Of a DNA stretch of 39,286 nt, positions 16,394 to 24,958 are shown in pieces. The stretch is taken from NCBI GenBank assembly GCA_021851885.1, contig JAJZBS010000014.1, positions 1 to 39,286 on the forward strand, given 5' to 3'. Position 1 is the first letter of the stretch; each line of letters begins with the position of its first letter. The notes under the pieces were generated by a model, which worked only from the letters and a program-made list of their open reading frames with translations, did no database searches and was not told where the DNA came from. Position numbers and translations under genes: made by a program. This DNA comes from Actinomycetes bacterium (GTDB lineage Bacteria; Actinomycetota; Acidimicrobiia; Acidimicrobiales; JAMCQF01).

Positions 16394-17407
16394 CTACCCG
16401 GTGACGGAGTCGGCGAGCCAGGTTGCCACCCGGGCGAGACCGGCCGAGAGCTTGGGCTCCGGGATGGCCCGTGCCACCTCGATGGCTTCGTTCGCAAAGG
16501 AGCCGAGGACGCCAACAGAGGCCGCGACCGCAGCCGAACCCTTGACGAGATCACGAGCCTTGTCCCGTTCGGGCTCGCCCAGCGGCTGGCCGAGGAGAGG
16601 GCGTAGCTCGGCGGCGATGTCCGGCTCGGCGAGAGCGCGTAGGACGGGAAGGGTGTAGATGCCCTCGGCGATGTCCTGGCCGGACGGCTTGCCGAGCTGC
16701 GCCTCGTCGGCGACGAGGTCGAGGATGTCGTCACGCACTTGGAACGCCATGCCGAACAACTCGCCGAACTTCGTCAGTGCGTCCACCTCGGGGCCGGGAA
16801 GTCCTGCAGTCAGGGCCCCGATGCGGCAGGCGGTCGACATGAGCGAGGCCGTCTTCCCGGCGATGGTGGCCATGTAGGCGTCCTCGGACCGGGTCGGGTC
16901 GAACGCTGTGCGCACTTCCTCGATCTGGCCCTGGCACAGGCGACCGAGGGTTGCCGCCAGTAGCCCGGCGATCTCAGCTCCAAGCTCCGCGGCGAGCTCG
17001 GCGGAGCGCGCCAGAAGGTAATCGCCGGCGACGATGGCGATCAGATTCCCCCAACGGGCGTTGACGCTCTCGACGCTGCGCCGCATCGTCGCCTCGTCCA
17101 TGACGTCGTCGTGGTACAGCGAGGCGAGGTGGACGAGCTCGACGGCGACTGCCCCCTGGAGGATGTCGTCGGAGGCCCCGCGGCTCCCACCGGTCGCAGA
17201 GGCGGTGCCGCCGAGGCGGCTGGCGGTGGCCACCGCCAGCGTCAGGGCGGGGCGCAGGCGCTTGCCCCCTGCCGAGATCAGGTGCGTCGTGACGGTGTCG
17301 AGGAAGGGATCCCCGGCACGCACGGCGTTCGCGAGGCGCGATTCGAGGCGCGCAAGATCGTCCTCCAGATCGGGAAGATCGAGAAGCTCCACGACGTTCA
17401 CAATCAC
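16394..17407 (-). CDS. Polyprenyl diphosphate synthase (trans-isoprenyl, long-chain)
   Basis: A 337-residue all-helical trans-prenyltransferase. The first Asp-rich motif is in LASLYHDDVMDEATMRR (about residues 95-111), the second in MAFQVRDDILDLVADEAQLG (about 220-239), with the N-terminal GGKRLRPALTLAVA lining the IPP site. Length and motifs fit heptaprenyl/octaprenyl-type synthases that make the menaquinone side chain or undecaprenyl-like precursors; product length cannot be fixed from the sequence. Two GTG starts are close: 17407 and 17401. A TAGCCT box (17411-17416 on this strand) would suit leaderless use of GTG 17401. It runs convergent to the secreted protein gene. Confidence 0.92.
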   Translation of the reverse strand: MIVNVVELLDLPDLEDDLARLESRLANAVRAGDPFLDTVTTHLISAGGKRLRPALTLAVATASRLGGTASATGGSRGASDDILQGAVAVELVHLASLYHDDVMDEATMRRSVESVNARWGNLIAIVAGDYLLARSAELAAELGAEIAGLLAATLGRLCQGQIEEVRTAFDPTRSEDAYMATIAGKTASLMSTACRIGALTAGLPGPEVDALTKFGELFGMAFQVRDDILDLVADEAQLGKPSGQDIAEGIYTLPVLRALAEPDIAAELRPLLGQPLGEPERDKARDLVKGSAAVAASVGVLGSFANEAIEVARAIPEPKLSAGLARVATWLADSVTG

Positions 17408-17647
17408 TTGAGGCTAGGCGACGCAGGAGGTACAGCGCACAGGCGAGCGGACAGGCGGCCACGAGGGGCCGGCCGACCGGGCAGGTGGTCTGCCGGGAAG
17501 GCCGTCCCGAGGGCCGGGTGGTGGCCCAACGGCAAGCGGGGACCGACGACCGGGGAAGGAGCCGGATCACACGGTGGCCCGGGACACCGCTTCCGGCGGA
17601 GTGGTCGCCTGGAGAGCGTGTGCGGAGTACTGCATCACCCGCCTGGG

Positions 17648-17653
17648 TAGACT
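17648..17653 (+). promoter_or_regulatory. Putative -10 box (TAGACT) of the clpC promoter
   Basis: TAGACT would start transcription near 17660, giving a clpC leader of about 70 bases that contains the palindromes at 17680-17704. Confidence 0.4.
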
Positions 17654-17679
17654 GAACTGTGATCGAGCGGGCCTCCGCT

Positions 17680-17704
17680 TATTGGTCGCAATACAGGCGT
17701 ATTG
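17680..17704. promoter_or_regulatory. Two overlapping palindromes in the clpC leader, candidate operator
   Basis: TATTG-GTCG-CAATA (17680-17693) and CAATAC-AGGC-GTATTG (17689-17704) share the middle CAATA half. The sequence does not match CIRCE, HAIR or the CGC/GCG ClgR pattern as I know them. Two TATTGG direct repeats are part of it. Confidence 0.5.
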
Positions 17705-17729
17705 GTAGGAAAGCAGGGAGCAGGGTCGA

Positions 17730-20225
17730 GTGTTTGAACGCTTCACTGATCGTGCCAGACGGGTTCTGGTGTTGGCTCAGGAAGAGGCGCGCCTGCTCAA
17801 CCACAGTTTCATCGGCACCGAGCACATACTCCTCGGGTTGATCCACGAGGGAGAGGGGGTCGCTGCCAAGGCCCTCGAGTCGCTCGGCATCTCGCTCGAC
17901 GCGGTCCGGGAGAAGGTCGAAGAGACGATCGGGCCAGCGGGGGCCGCGCCGCCAGGCTCTCCTCCGTTCACGCCCCGCGCGAAGAAGGTCCTCGAGCTCT
18001 CCCTGCGGGAAGCTCTCCAGCTCGGGCACAGCTACATCGGCACCGAGCACATGCTCCTCGGCCTGGTGCGCGAGGGGGAAGGGGTGGCAGCGCAGGTCCT
18101 CGTCCAGCTCGGGGCCGACCTCGCCCGGGTGCGCCAGCAGGTCATCCAGCTCCTGTCGGGCTACCAGGGCAAGGAGGCGGTCGGCGTTGGCCAGGGCGGC
18201 AGCGGCGAGACGCCGTCGAACTCGCCGGTCCTCGAGCAGTTCGGTCGCAATCTCACGACATTTGCGAGAGAGCACAAGCTCGACCCGGTGATCGGGCGCG
18301 AACGCGAGATCGAGCGCGTCATGCAGGTGCTCTCGCGCCGCACGAAGAACAATCCGGTCCTCATCGGCGAACCCGGTGTGGGCAAGACAGCGATCGTCGA
18401 AGGCCTCGCGCAGCGCATCGTCGCCGACGACGTCCCCGAGACGATCAAGGCGAAGCAGCTCTACACCCTTGACCTCGGCGCGCTGGTCGCCGGCAGCCGC
18501 TACCGGGGCGACTTCGAAGAGCGCCTGAAGAAGGTGCTCAAGGAGATCCGCACCCGCGGCGACATCATCTTGTTCATCGACGAGCTGCACACGCTCGTGG
18601 GGGCCGGCGCGGCCGAAGGGGCAATCGACGCCGCGTCGATCCTCAAGCCGATGCTTGCTCGCGGCGAGCTCCAGACGATCGGCGCGACGACCCTCGACGA
18701 GTACCGCAAGCACCTGGAAAAGGACGCCGCTCTCGAGAGGCGTTTCCAGCCGATCAAAGTCGAGGAGCCGACCCTCGCTCACACGATCGACATCTTGAAG
18801 GGCCTACGCGACCGTTACGAGCAGCACCACTCGGTGACCATCACCGACCAGGCGCTGGTCGCCGCGGCGAACCTGGCCGATCGCTACATCTCGGATCGCT
18901 TCCTGCCGGACAAGGCCATCGACCTGATCGACGAAGCGGGAAGCCGCCTGCGCATCCGCCGCATGGCGACGCCGCCGGAGTACAAGAAGGTCGAGGACGA
19001 CCTGACGCGTATCCGCCAGGAGAAGGAAGCGGCCGTCGAACGGCAGAACTTCGACAAGGCAAAGGAGCTTGCTGACAAGGAGAAGGAAGCCCTGGAGCGC
19101 AAGTCCTCCATGGAGGCCGAGTGGCGCGCCGATGGCGTCGAGCTCTTCGACGTCGTCGACGAAGACGTCGTGGCCGAAGTCCTTGCAACCTGGACAGGCA
19201 TCCCGGTCTACAAGCTCACAGAGGAGGAGACGGCGAAGCTGCTCCGGATGGAAGACGAGCTGCACAAGCGTGTCGTCGGCCAGGAGGAGGCGATCAAGTC
19301 CTTGTCGCGGGCGATCCGCCGGACCCGTGCCGGGCTGAAGGACCCCAAGCGGCCGAGTGGATCGTTCATCTTCCTGGGCCCGACAGGCGTCGGGAAGACG
19401 GAGCTCGCCAAGACCCTGGCGGAGTTCCTCTTCGACGACGAGGAGGCCCTCATCCAGCTCGACATGAGCGAGTACATGGAGAAGCATGCCGTCTCGCGGC
19501 TCGTCGGCTCACCGCCGGGCTATGTGGGCTACGAGGAGGGCGGCCAGCTCACCGAGGTGGTGCGCCGCAAGCCCTTCTCCGTCGTGCTGTTCGACGAGGT
19601 GGAAAAGGCGCACCCCGACGTGTTCAATGCCCTCCTCCAGATCCTCGAGGACGGTCGGCTCACCGATGCGCAGGGGCGGACGGTCGACTTCAAGAACACC
19701 GTGTTGATCATGACGTCGAACCTCGGAACGGCCGATCTCGGCAAGAGCGCGGTCGGCTTTAACAAGAGCGACGCCGCCGTGACCTACGAGAAGATGAAGG
19801 AGAAGCTCCACGAGGCGTTGAAGGAGCACTTCCGTCCCGAGTTCTTGAACAGGGTCGACGAGGTGATCGTCTTCCACGAGCTCCAGCGTCAAGAGGTTGT
19901 CCAGATCGTCGACCTCATGTCACGCCGGGTCGCGACGCAGCTCGAAGGTCAAGGCCTCGGCCTGCTCCTCACGCCCGCAGCGAAAGAGCTTCTTGCCAAG
20001 GACGGCTATGACCGGGCCCTGGGTGCCCGGCCCCTGCGCCGCGCGCTCCAGCAGCTCGTCGAGGACCCCATCAGCGAGCGGATCCTCTGGAAGGAGTTCC
20101 GCGCGGGTGAGACGATCGTCGTCGATGTGGAAGGCGACCACCTCACCTTCCACACGATCGAGGACTTCGAGCCCCCGCCCGTCGCCCTCGCCGGTGCCGC
20201 CGGGCCAACCCCGGCCGCCGACTGA
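17730..20225 (+). CDS. clpC: Clp protease ATP-binding subunit ClpC
   Basis: An 831-residue Hsp100 unfoldase feeding ClpP. The double Clp-N domain (residues 1-150) has repeated [16 protein letters not shown] and [20 protein letters not shown] lines. AAA1 has Walker [10 protein letters not shown] and Walker [20 protein letters not shown]; a UVR-type coiled middle segment ([19 protein letters not shown]) marks ClpC rather than ClpA; AAA2 has [15 protein letters not shown] and [18 protein letters not shown]; a GFNKS segment near 680 is at the ClpP-contact loop position. The start is GTG 17730 behind GGGAGCAGGG. In Actinobacteria it degrades damaged proteins and anti-sigma factors, and is often controlled by ClgR or CtsR-like regulators; the palindromic leader suggests a local regulator here. 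Confidence 0.97.
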   Translation: MFERFTDRARRVLVLAQEEARLLNHSFIGTEHILLGLIHEGEGVAAKALESLGISLDAVREKVEETIGPAGAAPPGSPPFTPRAKKVLELSLREALQLGHSYIGTEHMLLGLVREGEGVAAQVLVQLGADLARVRQQVIQLLSGYQGKEAVGVGQGGSGETPSNSPVLEQFGRNLTTFAREHKLDPVIGREREIERVMQVLSRRTKNNPVLIGEPGVGKTAIVEGLAQRIVADDVPETIKAKQLYTLDLGALVAGSRYRGDFEERLKKVLKEIRTRGDIILFIDELHTLVGAGAAEGAIDAASILKPMLARGELQTIGATTLDEYRKHLEKDAALERRFQPIKVEEPTLAHTIDILKGLRDRYEQHHSVTITDQALVAAANLADRYISDRFLPDKAIDLIDEAGSRLRIRRMATPPEYKKVEDDLTRIRQEKEAAVERQNFDKAKELADKEKEALERKSSMEAEWRADGVELFDVVDEDVVAEVLATWTGIPVYKLTEEETAKLLRMEDELHKRVVGQEEAIKSLSRAIRRTRAGLKDPKRPSGSFIFLGPTGVGKTELAKTLAEFLFDDEEALIQLDMSEYMEKHAVSRLVGSPPGYVGYEEGGQLTEVVRRKPFSVVLFDEVEKAHPDVFNALLQILEDGRLTDAQGRTVDFKNTVLIMTSNLGTADLGKSAVGFNKSDAAVTYEKMKEKLHEALKEHFRPEFLNRVDEVIVFHELQRQEVVQIVDLMSRRVATQLEGQGLGLLLTPAAKELLAKDGYDRALGARPLRRALQQLVEDPISERILWKEFRAGETIVVDVEGDHLTFHTIEDFEPPPVALAGAAGPTPAAD

Positions 20226-20245
20226 TCCTTCGCCAGGCCCGATCG

Positions 20246-20285
20246 CCCGAACGAGGCTCGCCCGATCCGGCGCGCCCCGTTCGGG
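20246..20285 (+). terminator. Possible terminator hairpin after clpC
   Basis: CCCGAACG (20246-20253) pairs with CGTTCGGG (20278-20285); a nested CCCCG/CGGGG pairing competes. There is no U-run. Confidence 0.35.
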
Positions 20286-20318
20286 GTGGGACCGGTCGGC
20301 GCTGACACACCCCGTCCG

Positions 20319-20324
20319 TAGCAT
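20319..20324 (+). promoter_or_regulatory. -10 box (TAGCAT) of a leaderless radA promoter
   Basis: TAGCAT ends 7 bases before ATG 20332 and no ribosome-binding site is present, which is the leaderless pattern. Confidence 0.5.
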
Positions 20325-20331
20325 CCGGCCC

Positions 20332-21996
20332 ATGGCTGCCGCCCGGGTCATCCATCGTTGCACGCAGTGCGCGCGCACCACGCCGCGCTGGGCCGGGCGC
20401 TGCCCGGGCTGCGGCTCGTGGAACAGCCTCGCCGAAGAGGTGGTCACAACACGGCGCTCCGTCCTGCGCCCGCTCGGCTCGGTCGCGGGCCCAGACGGCG
20501 CGTTCGGCGCCGGCTGGGGGGATGGGGAGCAGGCCGGCTTCCCGCCCGGGGCGCAGCGACCCGCCGGATTCGCGCGATCCGTCTCGCCCCCGGTCCCCCT
20601 CGCCCTCGCCGGGGCACTGGAACCGCCGGCGCCTGTGCGCACGACCGGTCTCGCCGAGGTCGATCGGGTCCTCTCCGGCGGCCTCGCCCGCGGATCGGTG
20701 ACACTTCTCGGGGGCGAGCCGGGCGTCGGCAAGTCGACCCTTGTCCTCCAGATCGCCCAGACGATGGCGTCGGCGGGCGCGACGGTCCTGGTCCATGCGG
20801 CCGAAGAGGGTGCTGCCCAGGTGCGTGCCCGGGCCACGCGCCTCGGTGCGAGCCCCCCAGGCCTGCTGTTGTCGACAGGTGAGGACCTGGACGGGCTCCT
20901 CGCGGCCCTTGGTGCGACGGGCCGGTCCTGCGCCGGGGTCCCCGGCGAGGGTGAGAGCGAGGGAGACCGCCCTGGAAGGCTGCCGGGCGGCATTGGCCTG
21001 CCGGGCGGCATTGGCCTGCCGGGCGGCACCGCCCCGGCCGGCGACGGGCCAGCAGAGCGTGGCACCGAGGCGGGTGCCACTGTGCCGGACGTCCTCATCG
21101 TCGATTCGATCCAGACCGTTGCCCACCCGGAGGTGGCCGGCCCTCCGGGCAGCGTCGCGCAGGTGCGGGCTTGTGCGGCGACCTTGGCAGAGATGGCGAG
21201 ACGCTGTGCATGCGCCGTCGTCCTCGTCGGCCATGTCACGAAAGCCGGGTCCCTTGCCGGGCCGCGCACCCTCGAGCACCTCGTCGACACGGTCCTCTCC
21301 TTCGAGGGTGACCGGCACCACGCCCTGCGGTTCCTGCGCGTCCTCAAGCACCGCTTCGGGCCGGCTGGGGAGGTCGGTCTTTTCGAGATGTGTGCGGCCG
21401 GCCTCCGTGGCGTCGACGATCCGGCCGAGCTCCTGCTCGGCGACCGGCGCCCCGGCGTACCGGGCAGCGTCGTCCTGCCGCTCGTCGACGGCCACGCCGC
21501 GAACCTCGTGGAAGTCCAGGCGCTCGTCACGCGCCCGGTGTCGGCGCGCGAGATGCGCGTGGCGCCGCGCCGGGCGGCGCAGGGGATCGATGGCGGGCGT
21601 CTCGCGATGATCCTTGCCGTGATCGACCGCCATCTGGCGCATTCCTTCGCAGGCGTGGATGTGTTCGTCTCGACCGTCGGGGGGGTCCGCGCGACCGAGC
21701 CAGCCGCCGATCTTGCGATCGCGATGGCCCTGGTGTCGGCGGCAAGCGGGGATCCGGTTCCCGAGGGGGTCGCCATCTGTGGCGAGATCGGTCTCGCCGG
21801 GGAGATCCGCCGGGTGGCCTCCACGGAGCGCAGGCTTGCCGAGGCGGCCCGCATCGGCTTCGGCCGGGCGATCGTCCCCGCCCCGGCTCCTCCCGCGTCA
21901 GTCGATCTCGTCGCGACGCCCGTGAGCACGCTCCAAGAGGCAGTGGCCGCGCTCTGGGCCGGTCGCCCCGCGAAACGACCGGGCGTCGATTGGTAA
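20332..21996 (+). CDS. radA: DNA repair protein RadA (branch-migration ATPase)
   Basis: A 554-residue RadA/Sms that promotes branch migration in recombination repair. The N-terminal zinc finger is CTQCARTTPRWAGRCPGCG; the RecA-like ATPase has Walker A GGEPGVGKST (about residues 125-134) and Walker B-like DVLIVDSIQTV. The family's KNRFG motif reads KHRFG here (VLKHRFGPAGEVGLFEM). The C-terminal Lon-like domain has VDVFVSTVGGVRATEPAADL and GEIGLAGEIRRV. It is about 80-100 residues longer than usual owing to a Gly/Ala/Pro linker after the zinc finger and a repeat insertion LPGGIG x3 just before Walker B. ATG 20332 is leaderless. Confidence 0.95.
   Translation: MAAARVIHRCTQCARTTPRWAGRCPGCGSWNSLAEEVVTTRRSVLRPLGSVAGPDGAFGAGWGDGEQAGFPPGAQRPAGFARSVSPPVPLALAGALEPPAPVRTTGLAEVDRVLSGGLARGSVTLLGGEPGVGKSTLVLQIAQTMASAGATVLVHAAEEGAAQVRARATRLGASPPGLLLSTGEDLDGLLAALGATGRSCAGVPGEGESEGDRPGRLPGGIGLPGGIGLPGGTAPAGDGPAERGTEAGATVPDVLIVDSIQTVAHPEVAGPPGSVAQVRACAATLAEMARRCACAVVLVGHVTKAGSLAGPRTLEHLVDTVLSFEGDRHHALRFLRVLKHRFGPAGEVGLFEMCAAGLRGVDDPAELLLGDRRPGVPGSVVLPLVDGHAANLVEVQALVTRPVSAREMRVAPRRAAQGIDGGRLAMILAVIDRHLAHSFAGVDVFVSTVGGVRATEPAADLAIAMALVSAASGDPVPEGVAICGEIGLAGEIRRVASTERRLAEAARIGFGRAIVPAPAPPASVDLVATPVSTLQEAVAALWAGRPAKRPGVDW
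20980..21033 (+). repeat. 18-bp in-frame tandem repeat inside radA
   Basis: CTGCCGGGCGGCATTGGC occurs at 20980-20997 and 20998-21015, with a third diverged copy at 21016-21033. Each copy encodes Leu-Pro-Gly-Gly-Ile-Gly, so copy-number change keeps the frame. Confidence 0.95.
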
Positions 21997-21999
21997 AGT
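21994..21999 (+). promoter_or_regulatory. Putative -10 box (TAAAGT) of a leaderless disA promoter
   Basis: TAAAGT overlaps the radA stop codon and ends 8 bases before GTG 22008. Confidence 0.4.
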
Positions 22000-22007
22000 T
22001 GATCTCT

Positions 22008-23069
22008 GTGGTAGCCCGCCGAAGTGACGCGATGGATGACGTCCTCGCGCTGCTGGCACCGGGACAACCCCTGCGTGATGGGCTCAACCGGGTGCTGCAC
22101 GCAAAGAGAGGTGCCCTGGTCGTCGTCGGTGACAGTGCAAGCGTTCTCTCGATCTGCTCGGGGGGATTCCTGCTCGATGCCGAGTTCTCGCCCCAACGGC
22201 TCGCCGAGCTCGCCAAGATGGACGGGGCCATCATCGTGACGGGCGATGCGGCGCGGATCGCCCGGGCCAACGTCCACCTCGTCCCCGATCCTTCGGTGCA
22301 CACGACCGAAACGGGCACGCGTCACAGGACGGCCGAGCGCGTCGCTCGCTCACTCGATATCCCGGTCGTGTCCGTCTCCGCGGCCATGTCGATCGTGACC
22401 GTCTACAGGGGCGATTCACGCCAGGTTCTCCAACCGACGACGTCGCTGATGGACCGAGCCGATCAGGCGTTGCGCACGTTGAGCCGATTCAAGGACCGTC
22501 TGGAGCTCGTCACCAGCAACCTCTCCTCACTCGAGGTGGAGGACATGGTCACCCTGCGGGACATCGCCGAAGTGCTCCAGCGCGCCGAGCTCGTGGCGCG
22601 GCTGGCAACCGACGTCTCCGGGTACCTCGTGGAGCTGGGTGCGGACGGCCGGATGTTCCGCCTGCAGCTGCACGAGCTCATGGACGGCGTCGAGCATGAT
22701 CGGGGTCTGTTGCTGCGCGACTACGTTGCACCGGGCGTCGATCCGGAGAGGGCGTCCACGGACTTGGCGGAGCTCTCCTCGGCGGACCTGTCGGATCTCC
22801 GGCGCGTCGCGCGTGTCCTCGGTGGTGAATCGGCCGACCTCGACGCCGCTGTCGAACCCCGCGGGTACCGGATGCTGAAGCGCATAACGGGCCTGTCCGA
22901 CCAGATCGTCGGGCGGGTTGTCGCACGCTTCGCGACCTTGCAGAAGATCATGCGTGCCACCGCCGGAGACCTGGAGGAAGTCGACGGTGTGGGCCGGTCA
23001 CGGGCCCGTGTCCTCAAGGACGGTTTGGCGCGCTTGACCGAGACAAGTATCCTGGAGCGCTACTCGTGA
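22008..23069 (+). CDS. disA: DNA integrity scanning diadenylate cyclase DisA
   Basis: A 353-residue enzyme making c-di-AMP from two ATP while scanning DNA for branched structures. The N-terminal DAC domain has the DGA motif (LAKMDGAIIVTGD), VHLVPDPSVHTTETGTRHRT with the RHR motif, and VSVSAAMSIVTVY. A helical spine follows (FKDRLELVTSNLSSLEVEDM), then two helix-hairpin-helix segments at the C-terminus (ITGLSDQIVGRVVARF, DLEEVDGVGRSRARVL). Start: GTG 22008, giving MVARRSDAMDDVLALL; ATG 22032 is an alternative. It follows radA, which in Bacillus modulates DisA, so a functional pair is likely. Confidence 0.96.
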   Translation: MVARRSDAMDDVLALLAPGQPLRDGLNRVLHAKRGALVVVGDSASVLSICSGGFLLDAEFSPQRLAELAKMDGAIIVTGDAARIARANVHLVPDPSVHTTETGTRHRTAERVARSLDIPVVSVSAAMSIVTVYRGDSRQVLQPTTSLMDRADQALRTLSRFKDRLELVTSNLSSLEVEDMVTLRDIAEVLQRAELVARLATDVSGYLVELGADGRMFRLQLHELMDGVEHDRGLLLRDYVAPGVDPERASTDLAELSSADLSDLRRVARVLGGESADLDAAVEPRGYRMLKRITGLSDQIVGRVVARFATLQKIMRATAGDLEEVDGVGRSRARVLKDGLARLTETSILERYS

Positions 23070-23139
23070 GCGGGCTGGTGAGGCTGCGGGGCATTCTGCC
23101 CGGCGCCTGCGAGCTGCCGAGGGCAGCGCCCCGGGCAAG

Positions 23140-23168
23140 TTGTCGGGGGTTCCCCCCGGCCCTACCCT
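23140..23168 (+). promoter_or_regulatory. carD promoter (TTGTCG - 17 - TACCCT)
   Basis: TTGTCG at 23140-23145 and TACCCT at 23163-23168 are 17 bases apart, a good housekeeping-sigma layout, about 30 bases before the carD start. Confidence 0.6.
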
Positions 23169-23198
23169 GGGACGGAGCCAGAAGAAAGGTCGACGTAC

Positions 23199-23675
23199 GT
23201 GTTCGATGTCGGTGACAAGGTCGTCTACCCGCATCACGGTGCCGCCGTTGTCGAGCGGCGCGAGAAGAGGGACGACTTCGGCGAGGAACGCGACTACCTG
23301 GTCCTCCGGCTGGCCTACAGCGACCTGACCTTGATGGTCCCCGCGGACAACACCGACGAGGTGGGCTTGCGCGAGGTCATCAACGACGAGGAGGTCGAAG
23401 AAGTCTTCGCGGTCCTGCGCAAGAAGGAAGCGCGGATGCCGACGAACTGGTCCCGCCGCTACAAGAACCATGTCGAGAAGCTCAAGTCGGGCGACATCTA
23501 CCAGGTCGCCGAAGTCGTCCGGAACCTGTCCATCCGCGACAAGGACAAGGGGCTCTCGGCAGGGGAGAAGCGGATGCTGTCCCGGGCGCGCCAGATCCTC
23601 GTCTCAGAGCTGACGTTCGCCATCGGCGTCGACGAGCAGGCTGCAGAGAAGAAGCTCGACGAGGCTCTCCCCTGA
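23199..23675 (+). CDS. carD: CarD family transcription regulator
   Basis: A 158-residue RNA polymerase-binding protein that stabilises open complexes, especially at rRNA promoters. The N-terminal Tudor-like RID domain begins MFDVGDKVVYPHHGAAVVER; the C-terminal helical DNA-binding domain holds PTNWSRRYKNHVEKLKSGDI and SAGEKRMLSRARQILVSELT, with the Trp that wedges into the upstream bubble edge probably the one in NWSRR. The length is that of mycobacterial CarD. GTG 23199 follows AGAAAGG. Being next to disA and before ispDF is the usual actinobacterial order. Confidence 0.96.
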   Translation: MFDVGDKVVYPHHGAAVVERREKRDDFGEERDYLVLRLAYSDLTLMVPADNTDEVGLREVINDEEVEEVFAVLRKKEARMPTNWSRRYKNHVEKLKSGDIYQVAEVVRNLSIRDKDKGLSAGEKRMLSRARQILVSELTFAIGVDEQAAEKKLDEALP

Positions 23676-23704
23676 GGCCGGAAGAAGACGGCGGCCCCGA
23701 TCTC

Positions 23705-24928
23705 GTGGCCGGATCTGCCACCCCCCCGCGCTCGGCCGGCAGCGGCGGCAGCGCGCAACGTGCACGAAAGGCATCTGGGCCCCCCGGTGCCATCTGGGCG
23801 GTGGTCGTCGCAGGTGGCTCGGGGCAGCGGTTCGGGCGGCGCAAGCAGCATGCTCTGCTCGGTGGCCGTCCCGTCCTGACGTGGGCCGTCCAGGCCGCCC
23901 GTCCGGTGGCCGACGGCATCGTCGTGGTCCTGCCCGCCGATGAAGTGCACGCCGCCCCGGCGGTCGGCGGTGCCGACAAGGTCGTCGCCGGCGGCGCGAC
24001 GAGGTCGGCCTCGGTCCGCGCGGGTCTTGCCGCCGTCCCGGCCAACGCGACCGTCGTCCTGGTCCACGATGCAGCGCGTCCGCTCGCCTCGACGCGCCTG
24101 TTTGCGTCGGTGGCCGCAGCCGTCCTCGACGGCGCCGAAGCGGTCGTGCCGGTCATGCCCGTCGGCGACACGGTGAAACGTGCACAGGATGGACGGGTCG
24201 TCTCGACACTCGACCGCAGCAACCTCGTGCTCGCCCAGACGCCGCAGGGATTCCGCGCGGACGTCCTGCGTGCAGCGCACCGCGGCGAGCCGGACGCGAC
24301 GGACGACAGTGCACTCGCCGAGGCGTCCGGTGCCGCCGTCGTCACGGTCCCCGGCGACGCGGGCAACATCAAACTGACCGATTCTTCGGATCTCGAGCGT
24401 GCCGAGGCACTCATTGGCGTCGCGACGCCGGCGGCCCTGGTCGGTGCCCTCCGTGTCGGGCACGGCTTCGACACCCACCCGTTCGCGACGGAGCCTCCCG
24501 GATGCGACGGTCCCCTCAACCTTGGCGGCGTCGCCATCGAGGGTGTCGCTCGACTGTCCGGCCACAGCGACGGGGATGCACTGGCACACGCGGCAGCCGA
24601 CGCCCTGCTGGGCGCTGCCACCATGCCCGACATCGGGGCCCAGTTCCCTGACGACGACCCGGGGACCGAAGGCCACGACAGTTGCGTGCTGCTCGCCGAG
24701 GTCGTGGCCCGCGTGAAAGGCGAGGGTTGGCGCATCACCAACGTGGACTGCACGGTGGTCGCGCAGGTGCCGCGCCTCGCCGGCCATCTGGCGGCGATGG
24801 CGGCACGCCTGAGCGACGTCGTCGGCGCTCCCGTCGGCGTCAAGGCGACGAGCCCCGAGCATCTCGGATCGCTGGGACGGGGCGAGGGAATCGCCTGCTC
24901 GGCGACGGCGCTCGTCGTCCGTGGGTGA
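23705..24928 (+). CDS. ispDF: Bifunctional MEP-pathway enzyme IspDF
   Basis: A 407-residue fusion. Residues about 28-240 are IspD (MEP cytidylyltransferase): AVVVAGGSGQRFGRRKQHAL, VLVHDAARPLAS, AQTPQGFRADVL and TDDSALAEASGAAVVTVPGD. Residues about 249-407 are IspF (MECDP synthase): VGHGFDTHPF, GHSDGDALAHAAADALLGA, MPDIGAQFPDDDPG and SLGRGEGIACSATALV. The steps are not consecutive (IspE lies between), so the fusion implies complex formation rather than simple channelling. GTG 23705. In many Actinobacteria ispD and ispF are separate and followed by cysS; here they are fused and cysS is absent. Confidence 0.95.
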   Translation: MAGSATPPRSAGSGGSAQRARKASGPPGAIWAVVVAGGSGQRFGRRKQHALLGGRPVLTWAVQAARPVADGIVVVLPADEVHAAPAVGGADKVVAGGATRSASVRAGLAAVPANATVVLVHDAARPLASTRLFASVAAAVLDGAEAVVPVMPVGDTVKRAQDGRVVSTLDRSNLVLAQTPQGFRADVLRAAHRGEPDATDDSALAEASGAAVVTVPGDAGNIKLTDSSDLERAEALIGVATPAALVGALRVGHGFDTHPFATEPPGCDGPLNLGGVAIEGVARLSGHSDGDALAHAAADALLGAATMPDIGAQFPDDDPGTEGHDSCVLLAEVVARVKGEGWRITNVDCTVVAQVPRLAGHLAAMAARLSDVVGAPVGVKATSPEHLGSLGRGEGIACSATALVVRG

Positions 24929-24958
24929 TCCCGGCCGTCGCGTGGGCCGGTTGCTGCG

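Larger units (their letters stand above)
17408..17729. other. 322-base divergent intergenic region (prenyl synthase / clpC)
   Basis: No convincing gene is present. The left end holds a TAGCCT box for the prenyl synthase; the right 80 bases hold the clpC promoter and two overlapping palindromes. A small GTG ORF at 17659 overlaps clpC in another frame and has no coding signature. Confidence 0.5.

Noticed and set aside
17659-17841. Leaderless small ORF in front of clpC (GTG 5 bases after TAGACT)
   Set aside because: It overlaps clpC in another frame, has no conserved pattern, and the clpC N-domain coding is certain.
19920-22325. Long minus-strand open frame opposite radA and disA
   Set aside because: Shadow of well-conserved plus-strand genes; no domain is recognisable.
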